NCBI RefSeq assembly: GCF_030580915.1
Contig: NZ_JAUQTA010000001.1
Coordinates: 248,001 to 312,000 of the forward strand
Direction of reading: 5' to 3'
Source of the DNA: Nocardioides jiangxiensis
GTDB lineage: Bacteria; Actinomycetota; Actinomycetes; Propionibacteriales; Nocardioidaceae
Length of the DNA stretch: 64,000 nt
Below are positions 1 to 9,683 of the stretch, piece after piece. The notes under the pieces are model-generated. The model was not told the DNA's origin and ran no database searches. It was given only the letters and a program-made list of their open reading frames with translations. Positions within the stretch are counted from its first letter, which is position 1. Every line of letters begins with the position of its first letter. The translations under genes and the position numbers were made by a program.

Positions 1-536
1 GCGCCCGGGAGGAGCTCGGTCTTCCCGAGCTCTCCCCTGCCCACCGCCTCGACAGGGTCACCTCCGGAGTGCTCATGCTGACGGCCGCGAAGCAGTGGCG
101 CGGCGCCTACCAGGGCGTCTTCGAGGACGGCACGGCGAGGAAGGTCTACCGCGCCGTCGCGCCGTACGACCCCGCGCGCGAGCAGCCGACCTGGGTGCGC
201 AACCACCTCCAGAAGCCACGGGGTCAGTGGCAGGGCGAGGTGGTGCCGAACGCGCCCGTCAACGCGGAGACGCTCGTGGAGCTCGAGGCCCGCCTCGACG
301 GTGACCGCGCGATCTACCGGCTCACACCGCTGACGGGGCGCACGCACCAGCTCCGGATGCACCTGCACGGACTGGGCATCCCGATCGAGGGAGATCCCCT
401 CTACCCGGTCGCCACCGGCGTCAGCGTCGACGACTTCAGCACGCCGCTCCAGCTGCTCGCGAGCGAGCTCGCGTTCACCGACCCGGTCGACGGCACGGAG
501 CGCTCGTTCAGGAGCACCAAGGTGCTGCCCCTCTGA
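1..536 (+). CDS. RluA-family pseudouridine synthase, C-terminal part (5' end outside window)
   Basis: The gene is open from the window edge (codons in phase with base 3) and ends at TGA 534-536, so only the C-terminal 177 residues are seen. The RluA active-site signature HRLDRVTSG lies near residue 17 of the fragment, and its Asp is the catalytic residue of the family. LTGRTHQLRMHL follows near residue 108, then GDPLYP. These enzymes isomerise uridine to pseudouridine in rRNA or tRNA; the target base cannot be read from the sequence. Internal GTG or ATG codons near base 69 would remove the catalytic Asp, so they are not the start. The family assignment is firm and the substrate is unknown. 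Confidence 0.9.
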   Translation, partial: AREELGLPELSPAHRLDRVTSGVLMLTAAKQWRGAYQGVFEDGTARKVYRAVAPYDPAREQPTWVRNHLQKPRGQWQGEVVPNAPVNAETLVELEARLDGDRAIYRLTPLTGRTHQLRMHLHGLGIPIEGDPLYPVATGVSVDDFSTPLQLLASELAFTDPVDGTERSFRSTKVLPL

Positions 537-541
537 TCACC

Positions 542-629
542 CGGCACACGCCTCGTCTCGACGCGGCACACGCCTCGTCTCGACGCGGCACACGCCTCGT
601 CTCGGCGCGGCACCCGCCTCGTCTCGGCG
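542..629. repeat. Four tandem copies of a 22-bp repeat
   Basis: Units start at 542, 564, 586 and 608. Each begins CGGCACRCGCCTCGTCTCG. The first three are essentially identical and the fourth has two substitutions. The array fills the gap between the pseudouridine synthase stop and the clgR stop, which face each other. It has no inverted symmetry strong enough for a terminator. Variable copy number between strains is likely. Confidence 0.9.
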
Positions 630-640
630 CGGAAGGACCG

Positions 641-940
641 TCAGGCAGCAGACGACGCGGCGGTGGCGTCGACACGGACGGGCAGCGGGATGGGAGCCAG
701 TGCGGCTTCCTCGAGCGCGACCTGGTCGGAGACCTCGCGGATCACCTGCGACAGGGTCAGGTCCATCGCGTTGCACAGCGACGCCAGCAGCTCCGAGGAG
801 GCTTCCTTCTGGCCGCGCTCGATCTCGGAGATGTAGCCCAGCGACACGCGGGCACCGGCGGAGACCTCGCGCAGCGTCATGCCGCGCTGCACGCGCTGGT
901 GACGGAGCACGTCGCCGAGCACTCGACGGAACAGCACCAT
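641..940 (-). CDS. clgR: ClgR-type XRE-family transcriptional regulator
   Basis: This 99-residue protein is almost entirely one Cro/C1-type helix-turn-helix domain (about residues 8-66). The recognition region reads SLGYISEIERGQKEAS. ClgR activates the Clp protease genes and stress genes in actinobacteria, and it is itself a Clp substrate through a C-terminal Ala-Ala. This protein ends in SSAA, consistent with that degron. The start is ATG at 940, preceded by AAGGAG. It lies 36 bp downstream of cinA on the same strand, the usual actinobacterial order (pgsA-cinA-clgR), which supports the name. The length matches the family. Confidence 0.85.
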   Translation of the reverse strand: MVLFRRVLGDVLRHQRVQRGMTLREVSAGARVSLGYISEIERGQKEASSELLASLCNAMDLTLSQVIREVSDQVALEEAALAPIPLPVRVDATAASSAA

Positions 941-976
941 GGCGATCTCCTTCGCGATCGTGGGGATGGGGCAACG

Positions 977-1489
977 CTACCCGAGGCGTGGTTCTTCCCG
1001 CGGCACATGTTCGAGGAGTAGCGCGAGCGCCGCCTCGACCGTCGCCTCGCGGATCCGGACCCGGTCACCCTCCAGGTGCAGTGCGTACGACGTGACACCG
1101 GCCGGACCGGCCAGGCCGACGAAGACGGTGCCCACCGGCTTGCCCTCCTGCTCGTCCGGGCCGGCGACGCCGGTCGTCGCGACGCCGAACGTCGTACCGA
1201 GCAGCCGGCGCACACCGCCGGCCATTGCCTCGGCGCAGGCTGCCGACACCACGCCCGGGCCGGCGATCACCTCCGGAGGCACCGCGAGCAGCTCCTCCTT
1301 CGCGTGGGTCGCGTAGGTGACCACGCCGCCGACGTACACCGCAGAGGCACCGGCCGCCGCCGTGATCGCTCCGGCGACGAGCCCGCCGGTCAGCGACTCC
1401 GCCGTGGCGACCGTCTGGCCACGGACCTGCAGGGTCGCGACGAGCTGGGCCGCGACGGTCGGGGACTCGGTGATCTCCTCGGGGGCCAT
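977..1489 (-). CDS. cinA: CinA C-terminal-domain protein, nicotinamide-nucleotide amidase
   Basis: This 170-residue protein matches the stand-alone CinA C-terminal (PncC) domain. Visible motifs are TAESLTGGL near residue 29 with the catalytic Ser and Lys region, and TTGVAGPD near residue 105. The family deamidates nicotinamide mononucleotide to nicotinate mononucleotide, recycling pyridine nucleotide in the cytoplasm. The N-terminal molybdopterin-like domain of longer CinA proteins is absent, as is common. The ATG at 1489 is preceded six bases upstream by TAGGCT, a leaderless-type -10 box, so it may have its own promoter despite being only 20 bp after pgsA. It is co-directional with pgsA and clgR. 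Confidence 0.88.
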   Translation of the reverse strand: MAPEEITESPTVAAQLVATLQVRGQTVATAESLTGGLVAGAITAAAGASAVYVGGVVTYATHAKEELLAVPPEVIAGPGVVSAACAEAMAGGVRRLLGTTFGVATTGVAGPDEQEGKPVGTVFVGLAGPAGVTSYALHLEGDRVRIREATVEAALALLLEHVPREEPRLG

Positions 1490-1509
1490 GACCCGAGCCT
1501 ACGAGGGCC

Positions 1510-2151
1510 TCAGGCGCGCGCCGCGCGCTTCTGACGGATGGCGTCACGGAAGAACTCGTAGCCCGACCAGACCGTCAGGAGCACGGCGACCGCGAGGATC
1601 ACCTGCGCGACGTAGAAGATCGCCTTGCCCGGCGTGCCCCAGGCGTGGTCGTCCGCGACGAGCGGCAGGGACAGCAGGCCGAGCGCCACGCCCTGCGCGG
1701 TCGTCTTGATCTTGCCGAGCTGCGCGGCCGGGATCACGACGTCCTTCATGATCGAGAGGCGCAGCAGCGTCACGCTCCACTCGCGCACCAGGACGAGGAC
1801 CGTGACCCACCACCAGATCTCGCCGCCGGCGACGTACCAGGCCTCGCCGGACCGCGAGCCGACGATCGAGAGGCCGATGAACGCCATGCCCGTGATCGCC
1901 TTGTCGGCGATGGGGTCGGCGATCTTGCCGAAGTCCGTGACCAGGTTGTGCTTGCGGGCGAGGTCGCCATCGATCTTGTCGGTGACCATGGCGATCGCGA
2001 AGAGCACGTAGGCCGTGATCCGCCAGCCGATCGAGTCGCCACCGTCGTGCAGGAGGGCGTAGCCGAAGAACGGCACCATCACGATGCGCAGCGTGGTGAG
2101 CGCGTTGGGCACGTTCCAGTTGCTGGTCTTCACCGCGGTCTCGGTGGTCAT
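1510..2151 (-). CDS. pgsA: CDP-diacylglycerol--glycerol-3-phosphate 3-phosphatidyltransferase
   Basis: This 213-residue membrane enzyme makes phosphatidylglycerol phosphate from CDP-diacylglycerol, the committed step to phosphatidylglycerol and cardiolipin. The CDP-alcohol phosphotransferase signature DG-x2-AR-x8-G-x3-D-x3-D is intact near residue 64 (DGDLAR, then GKIADPIAD). Several hydrophobic helices follow. The start ATG overlaps the rimO stop by four bases, so the two are translationally coupled. An insertion around residues 96-115 ([14 protein letters not shown]) lies in a loop. Actinobacteria often have several pgsA-like genes. This one, beside rimO and cinA, fits the phosphatidylglycerol branch rather than the phosphatidylinositol branch. 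Confidence 0.9.
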   Translation of the reverse strand: MTTETAVKTSNWNVPNALTTLRIVMVPFFGYALLHDGGDSIGWRITAYVLFAIAMVTDKIDGDLARKHNLVTDFGKIADPIADKAITGMAFIGLSIVGSRSGEAWYVAGGEIWWWVTVLVLVREWSVTLLRLSIMKDVVIPAAQLGKIKTTAQGVALGLLSLPLVADDHAWGTPGKAIFYVAQVILAVAVLLTVWSGYEFFRDAIRQKRAARA

Positions 2152-3611
2152 CGGCTGGTCTCCTCGTCCACGAGACCGGCCACGAGGTCCACGCCCTCGC
2201 TACCGGTCACTTCGGCGGTCAGCAGGTCGCCGACCTTCACGTCCTCGGGGGCGCCGAGCACCAGTGTGGTGCCATCGACCTCCGGACCCTGGAACGCCGC
2301 GCGGCCGATCACCGCGGGATCGCCGTCCTCATCGGTCAGCGACTCCACGAGGACCTGCACCCGCTCGCCGATCCGCTCCTCCGCGCGCTGCGCGGTCAGC
2401 TCCTCGACGAGGTCCTGCAGGTGGGCGACGCGGGCGTCGATCTCGTCCTGGTCGAGCTTGCCCTCGAAGCGCTCCGCCTCGGTGCCGTCCTCATCGGAGT
2501 AGCCGAAGACACCGGTGACGTCGAGGCGCGCGGCCTCGAGGAAGTCGCACAGCGTCTGGAACTCCTCCTCGGTCTCCCCCGGGAAACCGACGATGACGTT
2601 GGAGCGGACACCGGCCTCGGGCGACTTCGCGCGGACCTGCTCGAGCAGGCCGAGGAAGCTCTCCGGGTCACCGAAGCGCTTCATCCGGCGCAGCACCGTC
2701 GCCGAGGCGTGCTGGAAGGAGAGATCGAAGTACGGCACGACTCCCGGCGTCTGCGCGATCGCGTCGATCAGCGTCGGGCGCATCTCGGCGGGCTGCAGGT
2801 AGGAGACGCGCACCCAGTCGATGCCGTCGATCGCGGCCACCTCGGGGAGCAGGGTCTCGAGGAGGCGGATGTCGCCGAGGTCCTTGCCGTAGGAGGTGTT
2901 GTTCTCGCTGACGAGGAAGACCTCGCGCGTGCCCTGCTCGGCGAGCCAGCGTGCCTCGTTGAGGACGTCGCTGGGACGCCGGCTGACGAACGAGCCACGG
3001 AACGCCGGGATCGCGCAGAACGTGCAGCGGCGGTCGCAGCCCGACGCGAGCTTGAGCGGCGCCATCGGCCCGGAGTCGAGCCGGGCCCGGAACGGCATGC
3101 CCAGGTCGCCAGAGCCCGCAGAGACACCGGGAACGACGATCCCGGACGCGTCACGCGACGTCGGCGCCACCGGCAGCAGCTTGCGGCGGTCCTGCGGTGT
3201 GTGCGCGTGGTGCTGCTCGCCGGCGAGGATCCCCTTCAGCCGGGCGGCGATGTCGGGGTAGTCGTCGAAGCCCAGGACGGCGTCGGCCTCGGGGAGGCTG
3301 TCGGCCAGGTCCTTGCCGTAGCGCTCGGCCATGCAGCCGACCGCCACGACGGCCTGGGTCTTGCCCGCAGCCTTGAGGTCGGCGGCCTCGAGGAGGGTGT
3401 CGACCGAGTCCTTCTTGGCGGCCTCGACGAAGCCACACGTGTTGACCACCACCGTGTCGGCGTCCTCGGGGTCCGCGACGAGACGGAATCCGCCCGCCTG
3501 GAGTCGTCCGGCGAGCTCCTCGGAGTCGACCTCGTTGCGGGCGCACCCGAGGGTGACCATCGCAACCGAGAGCAGGCCGTCGTCGGAGGTGGGGGCAGCA
3601 GTCTTCGTCAT
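2148..3611 (-). CDS. rimO: Ribosomal protein S12 methylthiotransferase RimO
   Basis: This 487-residue radical-SAM enzyme methylthiolates an aspartate of ribosomal protein S12. The N-terminal MTTase domain begins [16 protein letters not shown] with the first cluster Cys. The radical-SAM cluster [11 protein letters not shown] is in the middle (about residue 190), and the C-terminal TRAM domain runs over about the last 70 residues. ARNEVDSE and the family length (about 450-490) favour RimO over MiaB. It is the first gene of a rimO-pgsA pair overlapping by four bases. The ATG at 3611 lies 36 bp from the next gene upstream, which reads on the same strand. Confidence 0.92.
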   Translation of the reverse strand: MTKTAAPTSDDGLLSVAMVTLGCARNEVDSEELAGRLQAGGFRLVADPEDADTVVVNTCGFVEAAKKDSVDTLLEAADLKAAGKTQAVVAVGCMAERYGKDLADSLPEADAVLGFDDYPDIAARLKGILAGEQHHAHTPQDRRKLLPVAPTSRDASGIVVPGVSAGSGDLGMPFRARLDSGPMAPLKLASGCDRRCTFCAIPAFRGSFVSRRPSDVLNEARWLAEQGTREVFLVSENNTSYGKDLGDIRLLETLLPEVAAIDGIDWVRVSYLQPAEMRPTLIDAIAQTPGVVPYFDLSFQHASATVLRRMKRFGDPESFLGLLEQVRAKSPEAGVRSNVIVGFPGETEEEFQTLCDFLEAARLDVTGVFGYSDEDGTEAERFEGKLDQDEIDARVAHLQDLVEELTAQRAEERIGERVQVLVESLTDEDGDPAVIGRAAFQGPEVDGTTLVLGAPEDVKVGDLLTAEVTGSEGVDLVAGLVDEETSR

Positions 3612-3647
3612 GGCCCGGCGAGTATCCCACGCGGGCCGTGCCCCTCC

Positions 3648-4343
3648 CTACTCGTCGGTCCAGGCCTCGAAGCCCGCCGCGCGGGCCGCATCGGCGTCAG
3701 CGAACCAGACGTCCGCACGTGTCTCGTCGTACGCCGAGGAGTCGCGGGTGTGGAACACCTTGGCGGTGCTGTCGCCCTTGATCGTGTAGGCCGCTCCCGG
3801 GGACGTCCCGTCCTCGAGCGGCGCGGCGGAGCCGGCACCGTACGGGCCTTCACTGGTCTGCGCGGTCCCGCCCACGGCCGCGCCACCGAAACCGTCATCG
3901 GCTCCGCGGTCGGCAGCACCGCCCGCCGAGCCGGCGGCCCCGGTCGCCGCCTCCTCGCGCTTCGCGTACCCCGAGGTGGGCGACGTCGCGTCCGGAGCGC
4001 TCGAATGGCTCGGCGCCCAGGGGGCTTCGGCCGAACGGCGTGCCACGAACCAGCCGACGACGGCGCCCACCAGTGCCAGGAGCCCGAGCGTCGTGACACC
4101 ACGACGGTGATCGGCCGCGAAACGCCGCGCCCGCCCGACGCGGCTGCAGCGCCCCGCCCCCGGCAGGTGGTCGCGAACGGCATCCGGCAGGTGGTCCACC
4201 AGGCCGTGCGGCAGGCCCTGCGGCAGGTGGTCCGCCAGGCCCTGCGGCCGGTGGTGCGGGACGTGGTCGGTCACGCGGTCCAGCACCGGCCCCACCTTCT
4301 CGAGTGCGGGTGCGGTGACGTCGGTCAGCTTCGGTGTGTGCAC
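3648..4343 (-). CDS. Membrane protein with C-terminal sunset-type domain
   Basis: The 231-residue reading starts at GTG 4343, which is preceded by GGAGG with good spacing; frames further upstream lack a ribosome site. The N-terminal part (residues 1-65) is rich in His, Pro and Leu (repeats of DHLPQGL type). One transmembrane segment follows near residues 80-100, then a Gly/Ala/Ser-rich linker. The last 46 residues (AYTIKGDSTAKVFHTRD, ending DVWFADADAARAAGFEAW) match the short domain called sunset in annotated actinobacterial proteins, usually written YxIKGN...YHTPDS...VWF. Its function is unknown. The terminator at 4441-4474 separates it from the rodZ-like gene. Confidence 0.6.
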   Translation of the reverse strand: MHTPKLTDVTAPALEKVGPVLDRVTDHVPHHRPQGLADHLPQGLPHGLVDHLPDAVRDHLPGAGRCSRVGRARRFAADHRRGVTTLGLLALVGAVVGWFVARRSAEAPWAPSHSSAPDATSPTSGYAKREEAATGAAGSAGGAADRGADDGFGGAAVGGTAQTSEGPYGAGSAAPLEDGTSPGAAYTIKGDSTAKVFHTRDSSAYDETRADVWFADADAARAAGFEAWTDE

Positions 4344-4440
4344 GGCAGTCCCTCCGTTGTCGGCATCGTCCCGGCCGGGCCGGGTTCTGTCCGAGACGTA
4401 CCCCGAGGGCGCGATCCGACACGGCAGGACCGAGAAACGC

Positions 4441-4474
4441 CGGAGGCGGCAGGACCGTGGTCCCACCGCCTCCG
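4441..4474 (-). terminator. Rho-independent terminator after the rodZ-like gene
   Basis: A nine-base stem (CGGAGGCGG at 4441-4449 with CCGCCTCCG at 4466-4474) lies 14 bp past the rodZ-like stop. On the minus strand it is followed by GCGTTTCT, a short U-containing tail. Confidence 0.65.
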
Positions 4475-4487
4475 AGTCATGCCGCGC

Positions 4488-6281
4488 TCACTGCTTCGGC
4501 TTGAACGTCCTGCTCGTCTCGTCGGTCGCACCGTCGAGGACGCCCTTGTCCTTGCCGTCGACCGTCACCTGGACGGCGCCCTGGTCCTTGACCGACACGG
4601 TGAACGGCGGCATGACCGTCAGCTCCTGGCTGCCGAGCGCCGCGATCGAGCCGCGGAACGCCACGCCGTCGTCGTCCTTCACCACGACCCGCGCCCCGTC
4701 CTCGAGCCCCTCGAGGTGGAGCTTCACGGGCTGCGCGCCGATGTAGTTGGGCACACCGGAACCGTCCGGCCCGGCCACGATCGACGGAGCCGTCGGCGTA
4801 CGCACCTCGGCCGGGTCGTCCATGACCAGCCGCGCGATCGACCAGGCGAGCACGACCGCCATGACCGCCGCGACGAGGACCGACCAGTTGGGACCGCCGC
4901 GCATCGACCGCATCCCGCCGGTGGCGCCGGAGGCCAGCTCCGCCTCGAAGACACGACGCGGGTTGATCTCGGCGTCGGCGTACCGCTCGTCGTAGGTCGC
5001 GAGCAGCGGCGCGGGGTCGAGACCGAGCACGCGGGCGAGGGTGCGGAGGTGGCCTCGGGCGTAGAAGTCGCCACCACAGGGCACGAAGTCGTCGACCTCG
5101 ATGGACTCGATGACGTGCGGACGGATCCGGGTGCGCTCGGCGAGCTGCTCGACGGAGAGGCCGATGCGGGTGCGGGCAGCCTTGAGGTCGGGACCGATCA
5201 CCGGGTCGGCGGCCGGCTGGACCGCGAAGTCGTCGATGACCAGCGGCTCGACCGTCTCGCGCAGCCGCGCGAGCGGGCGCACCCGGTCACCCCACGACGC
5301 CTTCTCCTCGACCAGGTCGACCGAGCCGGGACGACGGAGCTGGCGGCCGTCGAGCTGCTCGGCCGGGACCGAGGTGAGCTCGGCACGGCGCGGAGCACGC
5401 GCCTCGCGGAGCGGGGCGGGCGTCGGCGACGCGACGACCGGCGTGGCGGCCTCTGCTGCCGCAGTCTCCGCGGCGAGGCGAGCCTCCTCGGCAGCCTCCT
5501 CCTTCGAGGCACGACGCTCGGCGCGCGCCTCGGAACGGGCCTTGAGCGCGTCCGAGACGCTCGAGATGGCGTGGGCCACCGCCGGGCGCGGGTCGACGAG
5601 GTGACGCGACGAGCGCTCGTCCGCGGTGTCGGCGGTCGTCTCGACGACCTCTACCTCCACGGCGGCGCCGGACTGGTCGCGGACCAGCTCGACGACGCGC
5701 GCACCGCTGCCGGCGAGCTGGCGCAGGGACGTGGTGAGGTCCTCCTCCACGCCGGCGACGCGGGTCGACAGGCCGAGCGGCACGGCGAACGGCGAGCCGT
5801 AGAGGCGCTCAGCGAGCCGGCCCTGGCGGCGACCCGAGGCGTCGAACGAGGCGAGGACGCGCTCGGCGTTGCGCGGCACCAGCGTCAGGCGACCGTCGCG
5901 ACCGAAGCCCGTGCTCGGCGCGACCTCGACGGAGGCCAGGCCGCCCCACGGGATCCCGCGCCATGCGCGGCCGAGACGGATCCGGACGCCCTGGGTGTCG
6001 GCGACCATCAGCGGCGTACGCGCGTCGACGAAGGCATGCAGGTAGTAGGCACCGAGGACACCGAGCACGGCGGCCAGCGCCCAGTCGAAGACCGAGGCCG
6101 TGGACACCGCCCGGGCGAGATAGCCGATGGCGACCGCACACGACGCGCCGCCGAGCAGCGCGGCCAGGCCGCCGTTGCGGCGTACCTCGACGGCGTCGGG
6201 CGCAGCCGACAGCATCACGGACGAGGTCGACTCGCGCCCCGACTCGTGGTCGTCGTACGGCATGGCTTCGTTGGTGCTCAC
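4488..6281 (-). CDS. RodZ-like membrane protein with HTH and DUF4115 domains and an N-terminal membrane region
   Basis: This protein has 597 residues. It starts with two hydrophobic segments (about 37-57 and 62-84) and a PH-like beta domain (about 85-185). An Ala/Glu-rich charged stretch follows (about 250-310). A Cro-type helix-turn-helix typical of RodZ spans about 363-435 ([20 protein letters not shown], then [16 protein letters not shown]), with a transmembrane helix near 463-483. The C-terminal domain is the extracytoplasmic DUF4115. RodZ links MreB to the cell wall machinery in rods. The extra N-terminal membrane and PH-like part is not in classical RodZ. The start overlaps the ftsK stop by four bases, so expression is coupled with the DNA translocase. 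Confidence 0.75.
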   Translation of the reverse strand: MSTNEAMPYDDHESGRESTSSVMLSAAPDAVEVRRNGGLAALLGGASCAVAIGYLARAVSTASVFDWALAAVLGVLGAYYLHAFVDARTPLMVADTQGVRIRLGRAWRGIPWGGLASVEVAPSTGFGRDGRLTLVPRNAERVLASFDASGRRQGRLAERLYGSPFAVPLGLSTRVAGVEEDLTTSLRQLAGSGARVVELVRDQSGAAVEVEVVETTADTADERSSRHLVDPRPAVAHAISSVSDALKARSEARAERRASKEEAAEEARLAAETAAAEAATPVVASPTPAPLREARAPRRAELTSVPAEQLDGRQLRRPGSVDLVEEKASWGDRVRPLARLRETVEPLVIDDFAVQPAADPVIGPDLKAARTRIGLSVEQLAERTRIRPHVIESIEVDDFVPCGGDFYARGHLRTLARVLGLDPAPLLATYDERYADAEINPRRVFEAELASGATGGMRSMRGGPNWSVLVAAVMAVVLAWSIARLVMDDPAEVRTPTAPSIVAGPDGSGVPNYIGAQPVKLHLEGLEDGARVVVKDDDGVAFRGSIAALGSQELTVMPPFTVSVKDQGAVQVTVDGKDKGVLDGATDETSRTFKPKQ

Positions 6282-8863
6282 ATCTCCCCCTGCAGGGTCG
6301 CGATGACGGAATCGACTTCATCAGGCTTCACGAGGACGTCGCGGGCCTTGGAGCCCTCGGAGGGTCCGACGACGCCGCGGCTCTCGAGGATGTCCATGAG
6401 GCGGCCGGCCTTGGCGAAGCCGACGCGCAGCTTGCGCTGGAGCATCGAGGTCGAGCCGAACTGCGTCGACACGACGAGCTCGACCGCCTGGATGACCAGG
6501 TCCAGGTCATCGCCGATGTCGTCGTCGAGGACCTTGCTGGACGCCGCCGGGGCGGTGACCTCCTCGATGTACGTCGGCTCGAGCTGGCCCTTGACGTGCT
6601 TGACGACGGCGTCGATCTCCTTGTCGCCGACCCAGGCGCCCTGGACGCGGATCGGCTTGGAGGCGCCCATCGGGAGGAAGAGGCCGTCACCCTGGCCGAC
6701 CAGCTTCTCCGCACCCGGCTGGTCGAGGACGACGCGGGAGTCGGCGAGGCTGGAGGTCGCGAACGCGAGGCGCGACGGCACGTTGGCCTTGATCAGACCG
6801 GTGACGACGTCGACCGACGGGCGCTGCGTGGCCAGGATCAGGTGGATGCCGGCCGCACGCGCGAGCTGCGTGATGCGGACGACCGACGCCTCGACGTCGC
6901 GCGGGGCGACCATCATCAGGTCCGCGAGCTCGTCGATGACCACGAGCAGGTACGGGTACGGCGCGAGCACGCGCTCCGAGCCCGCCGGCACCTCGACCTG
7001 ACCGGCCTTGACCGCCTTGTTGAAGTCGTCGATGTGGCGGAAGCCGAAGTTGGCCAGGTCGTCGTAGCGCATGTCCATCTCGCGACAGACCCACTCGAGC
7101 GCCTCGGCGGCCTTCTTGGGGTTGGTGATGATCGGCGTGATCAGGTGCGGGACGCCCTCGTAGGCCGTCAGCTCGACCCGCTTGGGGTCGACCATGATCA
7201 TCCGCACCTCGTCCGGCGTGGACCGCATGAGGAGCGAGGTGATCATCGAGTTGATGAAGGACGACTTGCCGGAGCCGGTGGCACCGGCGACGAGCATGTG
7301 CGGCATCTTCGCGAGGTTCGCGACCACGAAGCCACCCTCGACGTCCTTGCCGAGGCCGACGACCATCGGGTGCGGGCTGTTGCGCGCCGCGTTGGAGCGG
7401 AGCACGTCGCCGAGGGAGACGATCTCCTTGTCCGGGTTGGGGATCTCCACACCGACCGCGGACTTGCCGGGGATCGGGCTGAGGATCCGGACGTCGGCGC
7501 TGGCGACGGCATACGCGATGTTCTTCTGGATGCCGAGGATCTTCTCGACCTTGACGCCCGTGCCGACCTCGACCACGTAGCGGGTGACCGTCGGACCACG
7601 CGTGTAGTCGGTGACCTGGGCATCGATGCCGAACTCGTCGAGGACCCCCTGCAGGCGGCCGACGATCTCGTCGCTGGCCTTCGTGCGCGTCTGGTGCGCG
7701 TCACCGGCCTTCAGGACGGTCGAGTCCGGCAGCGTGTAGGTGATGTCGCCCGAGAGCGAGAGCTGCTCGACGCGCTGGGGCAGCTGCGAGTGCGGCGGCG
7801 GCTCGAGGTCGCCCTTCTCCTTGGGCTCGGCCTTGGGGCGCGGCTTCGGGGCGACCTTGGAGACCAGGCCGGCGATCGGGCCGGTCGGCTCGTCGTCGGG
7901 GGTCGCCGTGCCGGTGAACGAGGTGGCGACGTCGACGGCGTCGGCCTCCTCGATGCCGGTGGCGAGGCGCTTGCGCTTCCTGACCTCGCGCTCCTCGAGC
8001 ATGGGGGTCTCGAACGGCTCCAGCTCACCCACGGTGTGGTTGCGGCCGCGCTGGAGCGCCATCGGCTGCTGGTCGTGGAGGTGGTGAGTGCCGAGCAGGG
8101 TGTCACGCAGCTCGCGGAGGCGAGTGGGGATCAGGTAGACCGGCGTCGCGCTGATCACGAGGATCCCGAAGACGGAGACCAGCGCGAGCAGCGGGACGAC
8201 CACGTACGGCGTCTGGAGCAGGTCCATCAGCAGCGAGCTGACCACGAACCCGACGGCACCGCCCGCGGCCTGCAGCCCCGCGACGTCACCGGGCTCGGGG
8301 CTGCCGTTGGCGATGTCGACGATGCCCAGGATGCCGAAGACGAGCGCGGACCAGCCGATCACCTGGCGCCCGACCGGGCCGTTGCGCTCGGGGTCGCGCA
8401 GCGTGCGCCAGCCCATGAACCACAGCGCCAGCGGGACGAACCAGGCGACCTTGCCGACCGAGCCGGCGACGATCGTGCGGGTGCCCTCCATGACCGACCC
8501 CGGGAGGTCCCACCAGACAGCGGCGGCCACGACGATGCCGAGGCCGATCAGCGACAGTCCGACCCCGTCGCGGCGGTGCTCCGGCTCGAGCTCGCCGGCC
8601 GTGTGGCCGATCGAGCGAGCGATGGAGCCGACGCCGGCAGCCAGGCCCATCCACACCGCGGCGAGCGCGCGGAAGAGGGCCTGGAAGGCACGGAAGATCG
8701 GGCCAGGTCCGTTGCGGACGGCTCGCGGTGCCGGACGGGCCTGGGAAGGCTTCCGCGCGGACGACGAGGGTCGCTTGGCCTGGCTGCCAGTACTACGGGT
8801 CCGAGGCGCAGGAGACGTGCTCTTGCTCCGCGAACCCGTCGGGGAAGACGTACGGGTCGCCAT
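6278..8863 (-). CDS. ftsK: DNA translocase FtsK
   Basis: This 861-residue protein has a basic Ser/Thr-rich N-terminus (about 50 residues), then four or five membrane segments (about 80-250), a linker, and the RecA-like motor with Walker [11 protein letters not shown]. Motifs [26 protein letters not shown] (Walker B) and [15 protein letters not shown] follow. A C-terminal winged-helix gamma domain ([20 protein letters not shown]) binds the KOPS sequences. It pumps chromosomal DNA through the septum and activates XerCD. The ATG at 8863 is chosen over one at 8890 because TAGGGT lies seven bases upstream, the leaderless pattern seen repeatedly in this window. It is divergent from the lysoplasmalogenase gene. 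Confidence 0.95.
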   Translation of the reverse strand: MATRTSSPTGSRSKSTSPAPRTRSTGSQAKRPSSSARKPSQARPAPRAVRNGPGPIFRAFQALFRALAAVWMGLAAGVGSIARSIGHTAGELEPEHRRDGVGLSLIGLGIVVAAAVWWDLPGSVMEGTRTIVAGSVGKVAWFVPLALWFMGWRTLRDPERNGPVGRQVIGWSALVFGILGIVDIANGSPEPGDVAGLQAAGGAVGFVVSSLLMDLLQTPYVVVPLLALVSVFGILVISATPVYLIPTRLRELRDTLLGTHHLHDQQPMALQRGRNHTVGELEPFETPMLEEREVRKRKRLATGIEEADAVDVATSFTGTATPDDEPTGPIAGLVSKVAPKPRPKAEPKEKGDLEPPPHSQLPQRVEQLSLSGDITYTLPDSTVLKAGDAHQTRTKASDEIVGRLQGVLDEFGIDAQVTDYTRGPTVTRYVVEVGTGVKVEKILGIQKNIAYAVASADVRILSPIPGKSAVGVEIPNPDKEIVSLGDVLRSNAARNSPHPMVVGLGKDVEGGFVVANLAKMPHMLVAGATGSGKSSFINSMITSLLMRSTPDEVRMIMVDPKRVELTAYEGVPHLITPIITNPKKAAEALEWVCREMDMRYDDLANFGFRHIDDFNKAVKAGQVEVPAGSERVLAPYPYLLVVIDELADLMMVAPRDVEASVVRITQLARAAGIHLILATQRPSVDVVTGLIKANVPSRLAFATSSLADSRVVLDQPGAEKLVGQGDGLFLPMGASKPIRVQGAWVGDKEIDAVVKHVKGQLEPTYIEEVTAPAASSKVLDDDIGDDLDLVIQAVELVVSTQFGSTSMLQRKLRVGFAKAGRLMDILESRGVVGPSEGSKARDVLVKPDEVDSVIATLQGEM

Positions 8864-8975
8864 GCTCAGCACCCTAGGCGATCGCCCCATCCGTCACAGG
8901 GACCACAGAGTGCGTGTCGCGCCCCGTTCGTCACGCGCCATCCGGAGGCCTGCGGGATCTGCGAGGATCCGCGGC

Positions 8976-9683
8976 ATGACTGTCTGCGCGTGGGTCCTCT
9001 TCGCCGTGCTGGCCGTGTCCGACTGGGTGGCGGTCGCGGTCGGCTCCAAGCGCGCCGAGGCGTTCCTCAAGCCCGCTGCCACGCTCGCACTGCTCGCGGT
9101 GCCGGCGGTAGCGATCGCGGCGGAGCCGGCCACCTTCCTCGGACCCGGCGGGATCATCGGGGGCGAGGGGCACGTGGTCATCGTCAGCCCGTGGCTCTTC
9201 GTCGCCCTCGGCTTCGGGCTGCTCGGCGACATCCTGCTGCTGTCGGACTCGGTCCCCCGCTTCAAGGCCGGACTCGCGGCGTTCCTGGTCGGACACCTGG
9301 CGTACCTGCTCGCCTTCGTGGACGCGGGTGCGGACTGGTGGACCTTCCACGCGGCCGCCGGCGGCTTCGGCGCGTGGCTCTTCGCGGCCCTCATGGTCGC
9401 GGCACTGGGCTTCACCAAGGACGTCCTGCCGAACACGTGGAAGTCCGGCGGCCCCGGGCTCGCCATCCCGGTCGCGCTCTACACCCTGGTCATCGCCACG
9501 ATGCTCGGCTTCGCCTTCGGCACCGGCCAGTGGCTGATCGTGCTCGGCGCGGTGATCTTCGTGGCGAGCGACTCCGTCCTCGCGCGGGACCGGTTCGTCG
9601 CTCCCCTCCCCCGCGGCCACCTGCTGGTGATGGTCACCTACCTGGTCGGCCAGGCGCTGATCGTGGCCGGCCTGCTGGGCTGA
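8976..9683 (+). CDS. Lysoplasmalogenase (YhhN family) membrane protein
   Basis: The 235-residue protein consists of about eight hydrophobic segments. It has the YhhN/TMEM86 pattern: FGLLGDILLL near residue 85, GHLAYLLAF near 108 and the C-terminal VASDSVLARDRF. Members cleave the vinyl-ether bond of lysoplasmalogens in animals; the bacterial substrate is less certain. The start is ATG 8976, with GAGGAT eight to thirteen bases upstream, which could act as a weak ribosome site or -10 box. Its TGA directly abuts the stop of the convergent RNase J gene, with no bases between them. Confidence 0.78.
   Translation: MTVCAWVLFAVLAVSDWVAVAVGSKRAEAFLKPAATLALLAVPAVAIAAEPATFLGPGGIIGGEGHVVIVSPWLFVALGFGLLGDILLLSDSVPRFKAGLAAFLVGHLAYLLAFVDAGADWWTFHAAAGGFGAWLFAALMVAALGFTKDVLPNTWKSGGPGLAIPVALYTLVIATMLGFAFGTGQWLIVLGAVIFVASDSVLARDRFVAPLPRGHLLVMVTYLVGQALIVAGLLG

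Noticed and set aside
2421..7001. A plus-strand open frame of over 1500 codons opposite rimO, rodZ-like and ftsK.
   Set aside because: It lies antisense to genes with clear motifs, has no domain, and long false frames are expected at this G+C.
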